DNA from: Thecamonas trahens ATCC 50062
Taxonomy: Eukaryota; Apusozoa; Apusomonadida; Apusomonadidae
Length of the DNA: 64,000 bases
Direction: 5' to 3'
Assembly: GCF_000142905.1 (NCBI RefSeq)
Contig: NW_013657647.1
Coordinates: 1 to 64,000, forward strand
Shown here: one piece after another, positions 10,617-20,169 of the stretch
Layout of the letters: each line of letters starts with the position of its first letter
Numbering within the stretch: the first letter of the stretch is position 1
Made by a program: the position numbers and the translations under genes
The notes under the pieces: generated by a model
The model's input: only the letters and a program-made list of their open reading frames with translations
Database searches by the model: none
Told to the model about the DNA's origin: nothing

Positions 10617-12702
10617 AGCCAGACGTCGCGCTTGTAGCGACCGTCGGCGGCAAGCGCTGCAAGAGCCTCGGCGCCGAGAATGTCGTCGAGCGCAGCCTGG
10701 ACGCCTGCAGCCATGGTCCGTGCGTCGCCGCACACGTAAATAACGCCGCCGTCGGCAACCAGGGCGCGGACGCTGTCAGCAGCAGCGCGGAGCTTGTCCT
10801 GGACATACGCGCGGTCTTGCTCGTCGACCCGCGAGTAGGCCATGGTGAGCTGGCCGAGCGCGCCGCGCTCTAGAAGGGCGGCGAGCTCCTCGCGATAGAG
10901 CTCCTCCGGTCCAGGCCGGCGAACGCCGTACACGAGCCACCACGCAGCGGCAGTGCCGTCGACACCAGCGGCCTCGCGTGCACGGAGAAACGACATGAAC
11001 GGCGCAATGCCGGTGCCAGCGGCAATGAGCAGGACCGGGTGCGTCGCCGACGCCGGCGGTGGGCGGAACGCTGGCGAAGGGCGCGGGAAGACCACCAGCG
11101 GATCGCCGGCGCTCGACCCGGCCATGTGCTTGGTGGCGAGGCCGACAACCGTGAAGCAGAGCTCCACACTCGTGTCGTCGGCGGTGGTGGCCGAGTAGTA
11201 CCGTGGCGCGAGCGGATGCATGTGCTCTAGGAGCGGCGCAACGCCGCCGCGCGGCGTCCCGATCGACGGGTACTGTTCGAGCACACCGCTAATGCCAAGC
11301 CCGGCCTTGACCAGCTCGCGATAGTCGGCCGCGCCATCGCGCGAGGTCAGCCGCAGCAGTGCAGCAGCGTCGGCTGGGTCGCTAGCCGCCTCAGCCAGAA
11401 CCCGCAACAGCTTCTTGGTCGGTGGCGCCGAGAGCGCAACAGACGCCGCAAGCACGTCGGCGAGTCGGGCGCCGTCCTCGCCGCCAAACGGCGCAAGATG
11501 GTCCGGCAGCGCCGAGCCGTCGACCGTCTCAATGCGAACAATCGTCTCGGCCTCGGCAGTCAGCCCCAGCCGCTCCAGGACGGCGGCGACGTTGGCGCTC
11601 GGGTTCGGGACCGCGACGCCAAACGCGTCGCCGGGCTCATAGCCCGGCTGCTCGTCCGGCAGAACCAGCCGCGCCACGCACACCTGCTTCTCGGCCTCGT
11701 CATGGGTCACCTGCGCTACGTCAGCAATCTCCGCCACCATCGGCTGCTTGCCCTGCGCCTCGCGGTGGCGGTGCAGCGCGTCAACAACTGACAGCACCCG
11801 CGGCGTCGCAGACGCCGAGCCCGACGCCTGCGTCTCGGGCGTCGCCTCGTCCGAGACCTCAAACGTCTCGCACGGCATGGTCACCAAATTCAGCCGCGGC
11901 ACAGGCAGCTCCATCGGCGTCGACGAATCCTTCTTGCCCTTGCCCTTGCCCTTGCCCTTGCCCTTGCCCTTGCCCTTGCCCTTGCCCTTGTCCTTGCCCT
12001 TGCCCTTGTCCTCGGCCACAGAGGCACCCGCATCACCAGCACCTGCATCCGCGGCACTCGCCGCCTGATCAAGATCGGCAAGCAAATCCCACAGCGCAGC
12101 CTTCCAAGGCTCGACAACAGCCTCGAGGCCGGTGGCATCGTCGGCGGTGGCGACCGGAGCAAGGCGGGCGCCGCCGATGGCGGCAAGGCGCTTGTCGAGG
12201 CCGATGCCAAACTTGCAAAAGTGATTGTGGTCGGTCGAGCCAAGCGCAAGCACCGCATACCGCTTGCCAGCCAGATGCTGCTCGTCGGTCACCTTGCGCC
12301 GCAGATGCCGCCAGAACCGATACGCAGCGTCCGGCGGCTCGCCCTCGCCGTGGGTGGCGGCGACGGCGATGAGGACCTCGTTCTCCACTGCGCCATCCCA
12401 CCCACTCCGCGCAAAGTCCGCCATCGACACCACCCGCGCCCCGTGACCCTTCTCCTCTGCAATCTCTGCCACATGATTCGCCACCGATGTCGCTACACGC
12501 CCGGTACACACACCCGTTCCTCGCTTCCACGTGAGTCACTGCCAAACGGATCGCATCCATCGAAGCTGGGGCCTGGTACATGGCCCCTCTTCCTCCTCCC
12601 GACAGAGCCCACGCCAGTACAGTCGCTCGCAGGCATGTGCAAATGCTCGCTCTATGTCGTACCTGTCCCGGTCTGCGAGCCAAACATAATGAGAAGCTTC
12701 AT
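10613..12702 (-). CDS. MTRR: methionine synthase reductase (diflavin reductase)
   Basis: This enzyme uses NADPH, through FAD and FMN, to reactivate oxidised cobalamin on methionine synthase. Exon 1 is 12702-12663 (MKLLIMFGSQTGT), the intron 12662-12520 is GT-AG, and exon 2 runs 12519-10613, giving 648 residues. The flavodoxin domain shows ATHGEGEPPDAAYRFW and a segment ending GLEAVVEPWKAALWDLL that matches MTRR better than P450 reductase or NDOR1. After a Lys/Gly repeat linker come the FAD domain (GYEPGDAFGV; SRDGAADYRELV; PRYYSA), the NADP pocket (AAGTGIAPFMSFL; YVCGDARTMA) and an aromatic C-terminus (RDVWL). Its presence implies a cobalamin-dependent methionine synthase in the organism. Confidence 0.88.
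11934..12012 (-). repeat. CCCTTG hexamer repeat coding for a Lys-Gly linker
   Basis: About twelve near-perfect 6-bp units in the MTRR gene encode alternating Lys-Gly with two Asp interruptions, forming the tether between the flavodoxin and FAD domains. Confidence 0.85.
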
Positions 12703-12808
12703 GGTGCCGCGTGTGGTGCGATGAGTGTCGGTGACGGGAGCACGTGGTTGCGCGGGACATACGTGGCAGGATGTGTCGTCATGATGTTTGATGGTTGGAT
12801 GTGGAAAA

Positions 12809-12826
12809 GGGGGGGGGGGGGGGGGG
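12809..12826 (-). repeat. poly-C tract (sense strand) upstream of MTRR
   Basis: Eighteen G on the plus strand, so C on the sense strand of MTRR, about 110 bp upstream of its start codon. Confidence 0.75.
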
Positions 12827-12946
12827 TGAGTGGACAAACAACAACATGTGGTCGGATTGGCCTTCCTGCAGTAGCCAGCCAAGCCACAGCGTCGTGCCCA
12901 GCGATTAGCCCCTTGGATTTGAGATCCGTAGCCGGTGAAACCTCAA

Positions 12947-14191
12947 TCAGTAGTCCATGGAAAAGTGGCAGCCGCCATCGTAGACGGGCGACGGCAGATC
13001 GTCCATGGCGGTCGGAGGGGGGAATGCGGCATACGAGAGCGGCGTGAGAGGAGTAAAGTCTGGAGAATGGGCCGCAGGCAGAGCCGACGGCGCGGCAGCA
13101 GCCACCTGGCGTGCGCCATTCCCTGAGCCTGTGCCCATCCCTTGGCTTGCTCCGTTCGAGTCAAAGGTAAGGCGGGCGATGGGCTCAATGCGGGTGATGG
13201 CGTAGGGTGCCGAGAGCAAGTCTGGGGTGGCTGACGCGTTTTGCGCCGGTTCCTCATCCATGGGAAAAGCCATGTCCCGCGCGACTGGGGCGTCGAGACC
13301 GACTGGCGTGATGAGCGAGCCGAGGCCCAGGCCCTCGTCCGACGTCCCGGCCGAGCGCGCGAAGAGCGCAGGGCCGGGCATGTGGGCTGCGGTGCATGAC
13401 ACATCGCCAAAGCCGCCGCCGAGCGAGCCAAGGCCGCCGAGGTGACTTCCAAACGACGCCATAGGCGACGGCCCCAGCGAGTCGAGCGGATCAAAGTCGT
13501 ACCTGTTAGAGAGCAAGTGCATGGCGTCGAGGTCGAGGCTCGGGCCATTGCAGCCAACAGAGAGCGCATCGTCTGTTGTCTTGCTCAGCTCGACGTCCAT
13601 AGCAGACGCCGAGCAAGAGTAGGGTTTGGACGACAGCGGGCAACTGGTGCCATCGTCCAAGGTTGCGCGAGGCGAGCGCAGCAGTGGCTCGCTCGCCGTC
13701 GCTGCGCGGCCGTGGAGGGCCAGCGCCTCGAGCGGCGCAAACGGAGCGAGGAAGACCGAGGTCGGGAGCAGCGGCGGCTGACCATGCGGGAGGAGGCCTG
13801 TCGAAGCAACCGAGGTGCGGAGGGCAGCAAACTCGGTCATGCCCGCCGGGAGGACGGCGGCGACGTGGAGGATGACCAGCGAGTCGTCGGTCCCGAGCCG
13901 GTAGCGGCGGAGCTTGAACGCCCCGTCCGCCCGCGATCGGTACTGTACGCGGACGTCAAGCTCCTTGATGGCCCGCAGCTGTCGCCATCCCCGCGGCGAC
14001 TTCCACGGAACAGAGTCAGGGAACGGCTTGCGGCCATGGAACCGGCGGCATTCCACGTCACGGACAACCACAGGGCGACCAGCAAACTCCTCCGGAAAGG
14101 CAGGCGCAGAGTCGAGCTCCACCAGCCCGCTCATCCCTTCCACCGCAAACCGCAGCAGCCGCACATACTCTTCGTTCTCCAGCCACTCCAT
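12947..14191 (-). CDS. unidentified 414-residue protein
   Basis: A single frame from an ATG at 14191. The first ~150 residues look folded: MEWLENEEYVRLLRFAVEGM, then a basic/aromatic stretch (RRFHGRKPFPDSVPWKSPRG) and alternating hydrophobic strands (SLVILHVAAVLPAGM). The remaining ~260 residues are Ser/Pro/Ala/Gly-rich with scattered acidic and aromatic residues, ending CHFSMDY, a composition seen in transcriptional activation regions. I cannot name the N-terminal domain. A regulatory or DNA-binding role is speculation. It is divergent from the short open frame at 14526. Confidence 0.62.
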   Translation of the reverse strand: MEWLENEEYVRLLRFAVEGMSGLVELDSAPAFPEEFAGRPVVVRDVECRRFHGRKPFPDSVPWKSPRGWRQLRAIKELDVRVQYRSRADGAFKLRRYRLGTDDSLVILHVAAVLPAGMTEFAALRTSVASTGLLPHGQPPLLPTSVFLAPFAPLEALALHGRAATASEPLLRSPRATLDDGTSCPLSSKPYSCSASAMDVELSKTTDDALSVGCNGPSLDLDAMHLLSNRYDFDPLDSLGPSPMASFGSHLGGLGSLGGGFGDVSCTAAHMPGPALFARSAGTSDEGLGLGSLITPVGLDAPVARDMAFPMDEEPAQNASATPDLLSAPYAITRIEPIARLTFDSNGASQGMGTGSGNGARQVAAAAPSALPAAHSPDFTPLTPLSYAAFPPPTAMDDLPSPVYDGGCHFSMDY

Positions 14192-14525
14192 GTCAGCACT
14201 CGGACACGGGGGCGGAGGCGGAGGCGAGGTGGGAGGGGTAGGGGGAGGGCGAGGGGGGGGGGAGGTGTCGCAACCAAGTGGAACGTGGCCTCCAATGGAA
14301 CCTTTTTTTGCGATTGGGTCGGGTGTGCGACAAGTGTGTCGCAATGTGACGCATTGATCGACCGTTCGTTTGTTGGGTGAGTTCGTTTTTTTTCTCGTAC
14401 TTCGTGCCGGATACCGTGTACCCATCAAGACGCGATGGCGCTTCCATGGGACAGTTTGGTGCGTTGGAACAAACAGATCAAAAGAGGTGGGGAAACGGGG
14501 GTGAGGTAGTCTACAACTCGTCGTC
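14192..14525. other. divergent promoter-type region
   Basis: It lies between the reverse gene starting at 14191 and a possible forward gene at 14526. It contains G-rich runs on the plus strand (C-rich on the reverse sense strand) close to the reverse start. No gene seen. Confidence 0.45.
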
Positions 14526-14783
14526 ATGTCGCTTTGGTCTGGTACAACAACAGCGGCCGAACGCTGGCTAGAGGCTGCCCATGCGGCCTCCTCAGAGCTC
14601 TCATCGGTCTTGGATGACGTTGTCAACTCCGCTCGATCATCTTATGTCCATCATAATCATTCCGCAAGCCCTCCAGTGCTCTTCACGGCCGCTTTCTCCA
14701 CTTCTCACGCGTACCACGTTGCCGCCATATCGTCGTCCACTGCCCACGACGTGATTACACCAAACGCACGCCGTGATCAATGA
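14526..14783 (+). CDS. possible small protein or first exon
   Basis: An ATG at 14526 opens 85 codons beginning MSLWSGTTTAAERWLEAAHA, followed by an amphipathic-looking helix (SSELSSVLDDVVNSARSSY). The second half is Ser/His-rich and less convincing, so the real gene may splice out before 14700. The C/T-rich sequence at 14840-15220 resembles an intron or leader on the same strand. No family recognised. Confidence 0.3.
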   Translation: MSLWSGTTTAAERWLEAAHAASSELSSVLDDVVNSARSSYVHHNHSASPPVLFTAAFSTSHAYHVAAISSSTAHDVITPNARRDQ

Positions 14784-15431
14784 ATCTGGCACTCGGCCTC
14801 CTGCCCATGCTGATCTCCTCTCCTCTGCCTTTCTCACCGCGATCCATATCCTTTCAACCCCCCCCCCCCCACACCCTACACACCCTCTACCTCCTCCATG
14901 TTCATTCTCTTACTTCTTTCCTCTTTTCTCCTTCCCGATCGCTCCTCAGCCGCCGCTTCCCCCCCCTTCGCCCCAGCCCTATTCCCATCCCCGGTCCTCA
15001 ACCCACCTCCCCTACCCTTTCCAACCGCCGATCGTCTAAACGTCACCTCATACAGCAGCATACGCTCCATCTCCTCACCTCCCCCCTCCATCCCGACGCC
15101 TCTGTCCCCCATCCCTGGTTCCTCTCTATCGAATGCCTCCATCCCGCAGCCATCCACAGACTTCCATCACCCCCCTCCCCTCCCGCCTCCCCTCGCCTCC
15201 CCTGGATCCCTGCTACAACAGTAACCAGCCAGAGCCATGCAACAACTCTTGGAGAGACCGGACCCAAGTGGAGCTGACCTGATGGAGAGCTCCTCCACTC
15301 TCTCACGGACATGGTACACCGGGTAGTCGACAACGCGCTCGGCGAGTGCTCGACGAACAAAAGACACTCCTCGACCTGCAATCCGATGCATGGTACATAG
15401 GCATACTCTTGACCTGCCGTTTTCATCAGCA
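14784..15431. other. pyrimidine-rich stretch and unexplained segment before the tRNA
   Basis: 14840-15220 is C/T-rich on the plus strand with no clear coding signal. 15225-15425 is of ordinary composition and both strands have short open frames (forward MQQLLERPDPSGADLMESS at 15237; reverse RRALAERVVDYPVYHVRERV). I could not assign either. Confidence 0.4.
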
Positions 15432-15505
15432 GCCTCCATAGCTCAGTTCGGTAGAGCGACAGACTCTTAATCTGTCGGCCGTGGGTTCGAGCCCCACTGG
15501 GGGCT
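15432..15505 (+). tRNA. tRNA-Lys (anticodon CTT)
   Basis: A full cloverleaf can be drawn. Acceptor GCCTCCA pairs with TGGGGGC (one G-T), the D arm is GCTC...GAGC, the anticodon stem ACAGA/TCTGT encloses loop CTCTTAA with anticodon CTT (decoding AAG), and the T arm is GTGGG-TTCGAGC-CCCAC. A-box (TAGCTCAGTTCGG) and B-box (GGTTCGAGCC) internal promoters are present. No intron and no encoded CCA, as expected for a nuclear tRNA. The apparent discriminator base is T, which is unusual. Confidence 0.95.
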
Positions 15506-15550
15506 AGCTACATTTTTGCCTCGGCGCACACCCTCCTCCACCACCAAAAG

Positions 15551-15586
15551 CCAAACCAACCAACCAACCAACCAACCAACCAACCA
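15551..15586 (+). repeat. CCAA tetranucleotide microsatellite
   Basis: Tandem CCAA/ACCA units followed by a short CA run, in the gap between the tRNA and the PPP4R1 stop codon. Confidence 0.8.
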
Positions 15587-15609
15587 CACACACACGCTCT
15601 TTCTTGGCT

Positions 15610-17720
15610 TTACGATGCATCAACCTCAACATCTAGCTTGCGCAGCGCAGCGGCGGCGGCATCACTCACCCCATAGTCAGGGTCGTCGGCGAGGGCGGTG
15701 AGCGCTGGGACGAGAACCTTGGCGTGCGACGACGAGGCCTTGGCGAGCTTGGTACCGGCGTGGGAGACCAGAATACGAACATTGGGCACCGAGTCACTAG
15801 CCAGCGTGACGACGGCCTTGAGAAAGTGCTTGGTGACGACGTCGGCCGGCAGCGCGCTGGCGACCGAGCCGACGGCGTGAAGGAACATCTGTCGGCGCTG
15901 GAACGAGTCGGCGGCGGCGAGCTCGAGGAGGGCGGCGATAAAGTTGTCGGCGGCGGCGGCCGAGGCAGCGTCGGGCGCCGCCGCAGAGTCGACGCCGAGC
16001 AGGAGGGCGAGGACCGGGCCGACATGGCCCACGGCGACGTGGCGGACGTGCGAGACCGAGTCCTGGCTCAGTCGCAAGACGAGCGGGACAACATGCTCGG
16101 CAACGATGCTCGCGTCAAAGAGCTTGGCCAGGCCGGTCAGCTGCGCCGCAATGGCCTCGCGGTACCGCCAGTTGTCCGAGTTGTCCAGAATCGCGAGGTA
16201 GACCGGCAGGTAGTCGGCACGCCGCTGCGGCGAGAGCACGGCCTGAAAGGCGGCAATCGAGGCGAGGACGCCGACTCGGACCTCGTCCAGATCCTTGAGA
16301 AAAGCGTCAAAAACCGGGAGCAAGTCGGCCTCTGTCGCCTCGGCCCCCACAATCGCGGCGACGGCGTGGAGCGAGTATGCCAGCGTCCGCCGGACCTTCC
16401 ACTGCATGTCCTTGGCAAGGCCGAGGTACAGCGGGCGGAGCGCCGGCCACCCTCGCGGCCGACCGTCAGCATCACCGCCGGAAAGTTGAACGCGCAGTGC
16501 GTCGTGATCTCCGCGTCGATGCTCTTGATGTATGCAGGCTTGGCCATGTCGTTGTAGTACTCTAGGAGCTTGCCCGGCAGGCTCGCTCCCGAGAACCGCG
16601 CAATGAACGGGCCGAGCGCCTCAAACGCCGCAGACCGCACCCACCGCGAGACGTCGTTGACAAACGACTCAAAGTGCGCCACAAGTACACTGCTTCGAAC
16701 CTCGTCGTCAACCACCGTCGCAAGCGCAACCAGCGACTCGGCACATGCCTTGCGCACGCCCCAGATCGAGTCCTTGGCAAGCGACTCGTACAGGTGCAGC
16801 AGCGAGCTCACAATGTCTGCCACCATCCCCGGCGGGCTCGCTCCGCGCCGCGACTCCGCCACGCTCGCGGGCGCATCGCCGGTCCCGACGCCCTCGCTCC
16901 TGCTCGGCCCACTCCCGCTGCCGTCTGCCGCGTCGCTGTCGTCAAGCGGGTCGAGAACAGCCGACGACGCCTCTGCCGGCAGCAGGCTCGTCTCCACTAC
17001 CGGCGCAGGCAGCGCAATGTCGGCGCAGATGTGCGTAATGTTGAGCGCCACAGCCTTGCGCACACGGAACATCGGGTCCGACGCAAGCCGCGTCAGCTCG
17101 GGCACAATGCTCGAGTGCACCGTCGCAAGCGGCACGTTTGGCGCAAGCGCGTCCAGCAGTCCGCACACGTCCACCCGCACAGACTCGGGCTGGTCGTCAG
17201 ACGTCAGACCCAGCGCCATCGGCACAACAACCTCGTCAACAACCCGCGCAAGCCCGGCCCCGGCAAGCACCCGCGCGAGCCGCCCCGCCGCCCCGATGCC
17301 CGTGCTCCGCACCTCGGCGTCGTCGTCGGACACCACGCTTTCGTACATCGGCAGCACAACATCCATCAGCGCCTTGTACGCCCCGTCGCTCACCTGCCCG
17401 TCGCCTCCGCGGATCCGCACCACAGCCGTGACCAGCTCGGGCAGCGCCGCAGCCAGCGCCACCCGCACCACCCGCTCCTCATCGTCAGCTAGCTGCGCCA
17501 GCAGAGGCAGCACAGTATCCAGCAGCTCGTCGCCAGTCACAGGCGCCAGAAGCTCGTCCAGCGCCTTTAGCACAAACATCCGATGCAGAACCATCGTAGC
17601 ACTCGCATACCGCGTCACCTTTTCCACCGCAGGAAGAGTGTCGTCAATGACCAGCACGTCCATGTTCGGAGCCTCGCCGTATGCTTCCCCGCCTTCCCCG
17701 TCGAGGATACCGAACCCCAT
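15610..17720 (-). CDS. PPP4R1: PP4 regulatory subunit 1 (HEAT-repeat), apparent frame break
   Basis: A scaffold subunit for protein phosphatase 4 made of HEAT/Armadillo helical repeats. It reads from an ATG at 17720 (an alternative at 17663 is in frame); the acidic, Gly-rich first residues resemble the N-terminus of animal PPP4R1. Diagnostic segments are SRWVRSAAFEALGPFIARF, FNFPAVMLTVGREG and MQWKVRRTLAYSLHAVAAIV. The last two lie in different frames: the join at the CCC run at 16450-16452 lacks one base, after which WPALRPLYLGLAKD completes the repeat. With the base restored the protein is about 703 residues. The family assignment over the PP2A A-subunit rests on LKDLDEVRVGVL and neighbouring sequence. 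A Ser/Gly-rich insert lies near residues 255-300. Confidence 0.88.
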
Positions 17721-18454
17721 ACCAAACCCTGCACACCACAACACACAGTACCACACACACACACACACACACAGCACCATGAGCCACACTCCTTCTCCTC
17801 CTCATCCCCCCTCTTCCCCTGTACCCTCCTCCACCCACCCGTCCTCTCCGCGCTCCCCTCCCGCCGTCCTTCTCGCCGAAAAATAGGATTCACCCCTGCG
17901 CGCCTCGCCCTCCCTCCCCCTCCCCCCCCCCCCCCCCTCCCCTTCCCCCCCCCTCCCTCCCACCGAAGCTGCTACCTACCCGCCATGGTCCGGTGTTTGG
18001 TTGCGTCAAGTTGGTCTCCTTCTCCCGCGCTCGCCCTCACTCTCTCTCGGTTCATGACTCGCCAACCTGGCTCAGTTGCTGGCACTGGCATCTCTGCCGT
18101 TCACCTCCCGCACTCCGTCGCCCGCCAATGCCCCTCCGAACAAACTGCCACTGACAGCGACCAAGCTGCCATCCCGATGCCTATCAAGCTGCTGTTGAGC
18201 CCCACATCAGGCCCGCATCAACACCCCAACCCCAAACCCAGCCTAGGCCTACATCCATGCCTTGTCGAACTCTGTCTTGCCCTGTTCTCGACATCCTTCT
18301 CCTCCAACCCGACCTGCTGGCCTCTACTGTCCATGCTCCATGCGTGCGTGCGCCAACTAGAAAGCGCACGTGCGCCACCCCCCCCCCCCCCCCCCCCCCC
18401 ACCCACCCCACCCCACCCCACCCCACCCCACCCCACCCCACCCCACCGTCTACC
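17721..18454. other. divergent intergenic region with CA and poly-C repeats
   Basis: A CA repeat (about 17754-17773) lies just upstream of PPP4R1. C-rich runs follow at about 17909-17960. The stretch 17985-18370 has forward open frames without recognisable content. A long poly-C/CCCCA block ends immediately before the next start codon. Confidence 0.55.
18378..18446 (+). repeat. 23-C run plus CCCCA pentamer array abutting a start codon
   Basis: Twenty-three C residues (18378-18400) are followed by about eight CCCCA/CCCA units ending 9 bp before the ATG at 18455. The paralogue at 20170 has a shorter version of the same leader. Confidence 0.9.
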
Positions 18455-19885
18455 ATGCTCAGCCGCACCCTCACCATAATCCTCGCCGTCACCCTCGTCA
18501 TCCTGGCCCAGGCCTCGGCCTCGGCCCCGTCGTACGTGGGCAAGATCCTCGTCTCGTCCTCGGGCTCCTTTGCCCGCTTCCGGGTCCAGTACAACGCCGG
18601 CAACCCGAACCGCAACGTCATGTACATGGCCGGATCAACCATTGTGGCCGTCTCGCCCTCTTCACCGACCCAGTACTCGTCGTACTCGCTGCCGGCGGGG
18701 ACGGACTCGCCCGTCGGCATCTTCCTCTACGGATCGGTGGGCGGATACGTGGCCATCACGCCGCAGCCAGGCAAGCTGGTTGTCCTCAACTGCGCGCAGC
18801 CGTCGAACCCGTACGGCGGGTCGTGCTCACTGACGCAGGCCGCGTCGATCACGCTCCCGGTCGCCGCGTCGACAGAGTGGGTCGACATCGGAATCGGCTT
18901 CACCTCGGGCCAAGGGCGCTACCTCTATCTCATCGCCGCCGACCGCACCGTCGCCGTCATTGCCGCTAACCAGAACTCAAGCCCCTCGGGCTGGTCGGTC
19001 GTCCGCACCTTTACGCTCTCCACGCCTTCCACTGCAGCCTACCCCAACGTGGTCGGGCTCGAAGGCGGCTCGAGCATGGGCGTTGTGTTTGTCTCGCTCG
19101 CGGCTGCTTCCTCGAACTCGACCGGCGCGCCGGGTGCCATTCTCACGCTCGATGCCGCCTCGTCGGCGGTCACCAGGTCGACGTTTGTACCCAACCCTGC
19201 ATTCACCGTCACCTCGGGCGGCTCGGCCGACCTCATTGCTGTCGTCGGCGCACTCAACGCCTCGACTTCGATCGCCCACACCTTCTCCGACGTCTCCTTT
19301 CCGCATGGCTACCAGGTCTCGTGGCCGTCCAACGGGCCTATTGTTGGCGGTTGCAACATTGTCGGCGAGGTCACCTCGACCTCGATGCCGCTCTTTGTCG
19401 TCGCCGATACTGGCTCGGGCCTTGCCCTCCGCCGCGTCGCACCAACCGCAGGCTCAGTCTCGCCGGCCGTTGTCTCTTCCGATTCGGCTGTCTTTGGCGT
19501 CGACTGCATGGCCGCCGAGAACTTTCTCTCGGGTGGCGAGGACATCTGGCTCCCCGCCCGCGAGAGCAGCGCCAACGTCGTCCTCGTCTACTCATCGTCC
19601 GGCCTTGTCGCCGCATCAACCGCCAAGCGCGCCGCCGCCGCTGCTGCCGCCACCTCGGCCCGCATCGAGTCGCTCGCCCTCCACGGCTCAGACTCGGGTT
19701 GCGCAGACCCTGACATGGGTACCACCTGTTTGATGGCCTGCGCGCCGCTGCCAGCTGTCATCTGCTCTCCGATTAACGCCGGCCCGCCCAGCATCGACGG
19801 TCGTCCTGCCGCATGCTTCCTCCTCCCCTCCCATCCCGACTCGTGCAACTTCTGCCCACCGGCCTGGGCCCAATTCTGCCCGTAG
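18455..19885 (+). CDS. secreted Cys-tailed protein, paralogue 1
   Basis: 476 residues, no intron. The N-terminus is a classical signal peptide (MLSRTLTIILAVTLVILAQ, then ASASA). The body is Ser/Ala/Gly/Val-rich with beta-strand-like repeats (KILVSSSGSFARFRVQ; FLYGSVGGYVAITP) that could form a propeller. The last ~60 residues hold ten Cys (including GCADPDMGTTC and SCNFCPPAWAQFCP), suggesting a disulfide-bonded domain outside the cell. Several N-x-S/T sites suit secretion. It is the first of three tandem paralogues. No known family recognised; function unknown, possibly surface or extracellular. Confidence 0.8.
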   Translation: MLSRTLTIILAVTLVILAQASASAPSYVGKILVSSSGSFARFRVQYNAGNPNRNVMYMAGSTIVAVSPSSPTQYSSYSLPAGTDSPVGIFLYGSVGGYVAITPQPGKLVVLNCAQPSNPYGGSCSLTQAASITLPVAASTEWVDIGIGFTSGQGRYLYLIAADRTVAVIAANQNSSPSGWSVVRTFTLSTPSTAAYPNVVGLEGGSSMGVVFVSLAAASSNSTGAPGAILTLDAASSAVTRSTFVPNPAFTVTSGGSADLIAVVGALNASTSIAHTFSDVSFPHGYQVSWPSNGPIVGGCNIVGEVTSTSMPLFVVADTGSGLALRRVAPTAGSVSPAVVSSDSAVFGVDCMAAENFLSGGEDIWLPARESSANVVLVYSSSGLVAASTAKRAAAAAAATSARIESLALHGSDSGCADPDMGTTCLMACAPLPAVICSPINAGPPSIDGRPAACFLLPSHPDSCNFCPPAWAQFCP

Positions 19886-20169
19886 ACCACGCCGGTTAAC
19901 TCGCTCCGCTCAATGGCCTCGCTCTGCATCGCTCATGATGGGCAGCCACTGCGGGCGCTCCTGCCGCCATTAGCCACTCCAACCACAGCGAATACCACGC
20001 CCATCTGTTTTTCCCATCCCCCTGTCCCAACCCCAACCCCGTGACCAGGGCCCCGCCGTGCATGCCTCGTGCTCACTGCTCGCCGCCACCCACACGTGCG
20101 CGTCAGGTGACACCGCCCCCCTCCCCCCCCCCAACACCCACCCCACCCCACCCCACCCAACCGTCTACC

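Noticed and set aside
15551-15586. Retroelement remnant next to the tRNA gene
   Set aside because: tRNA flanks are common insertion sites, but I see only a CCAA microsatellite with no terminal repeats or reverse transcriptase frames nearby.
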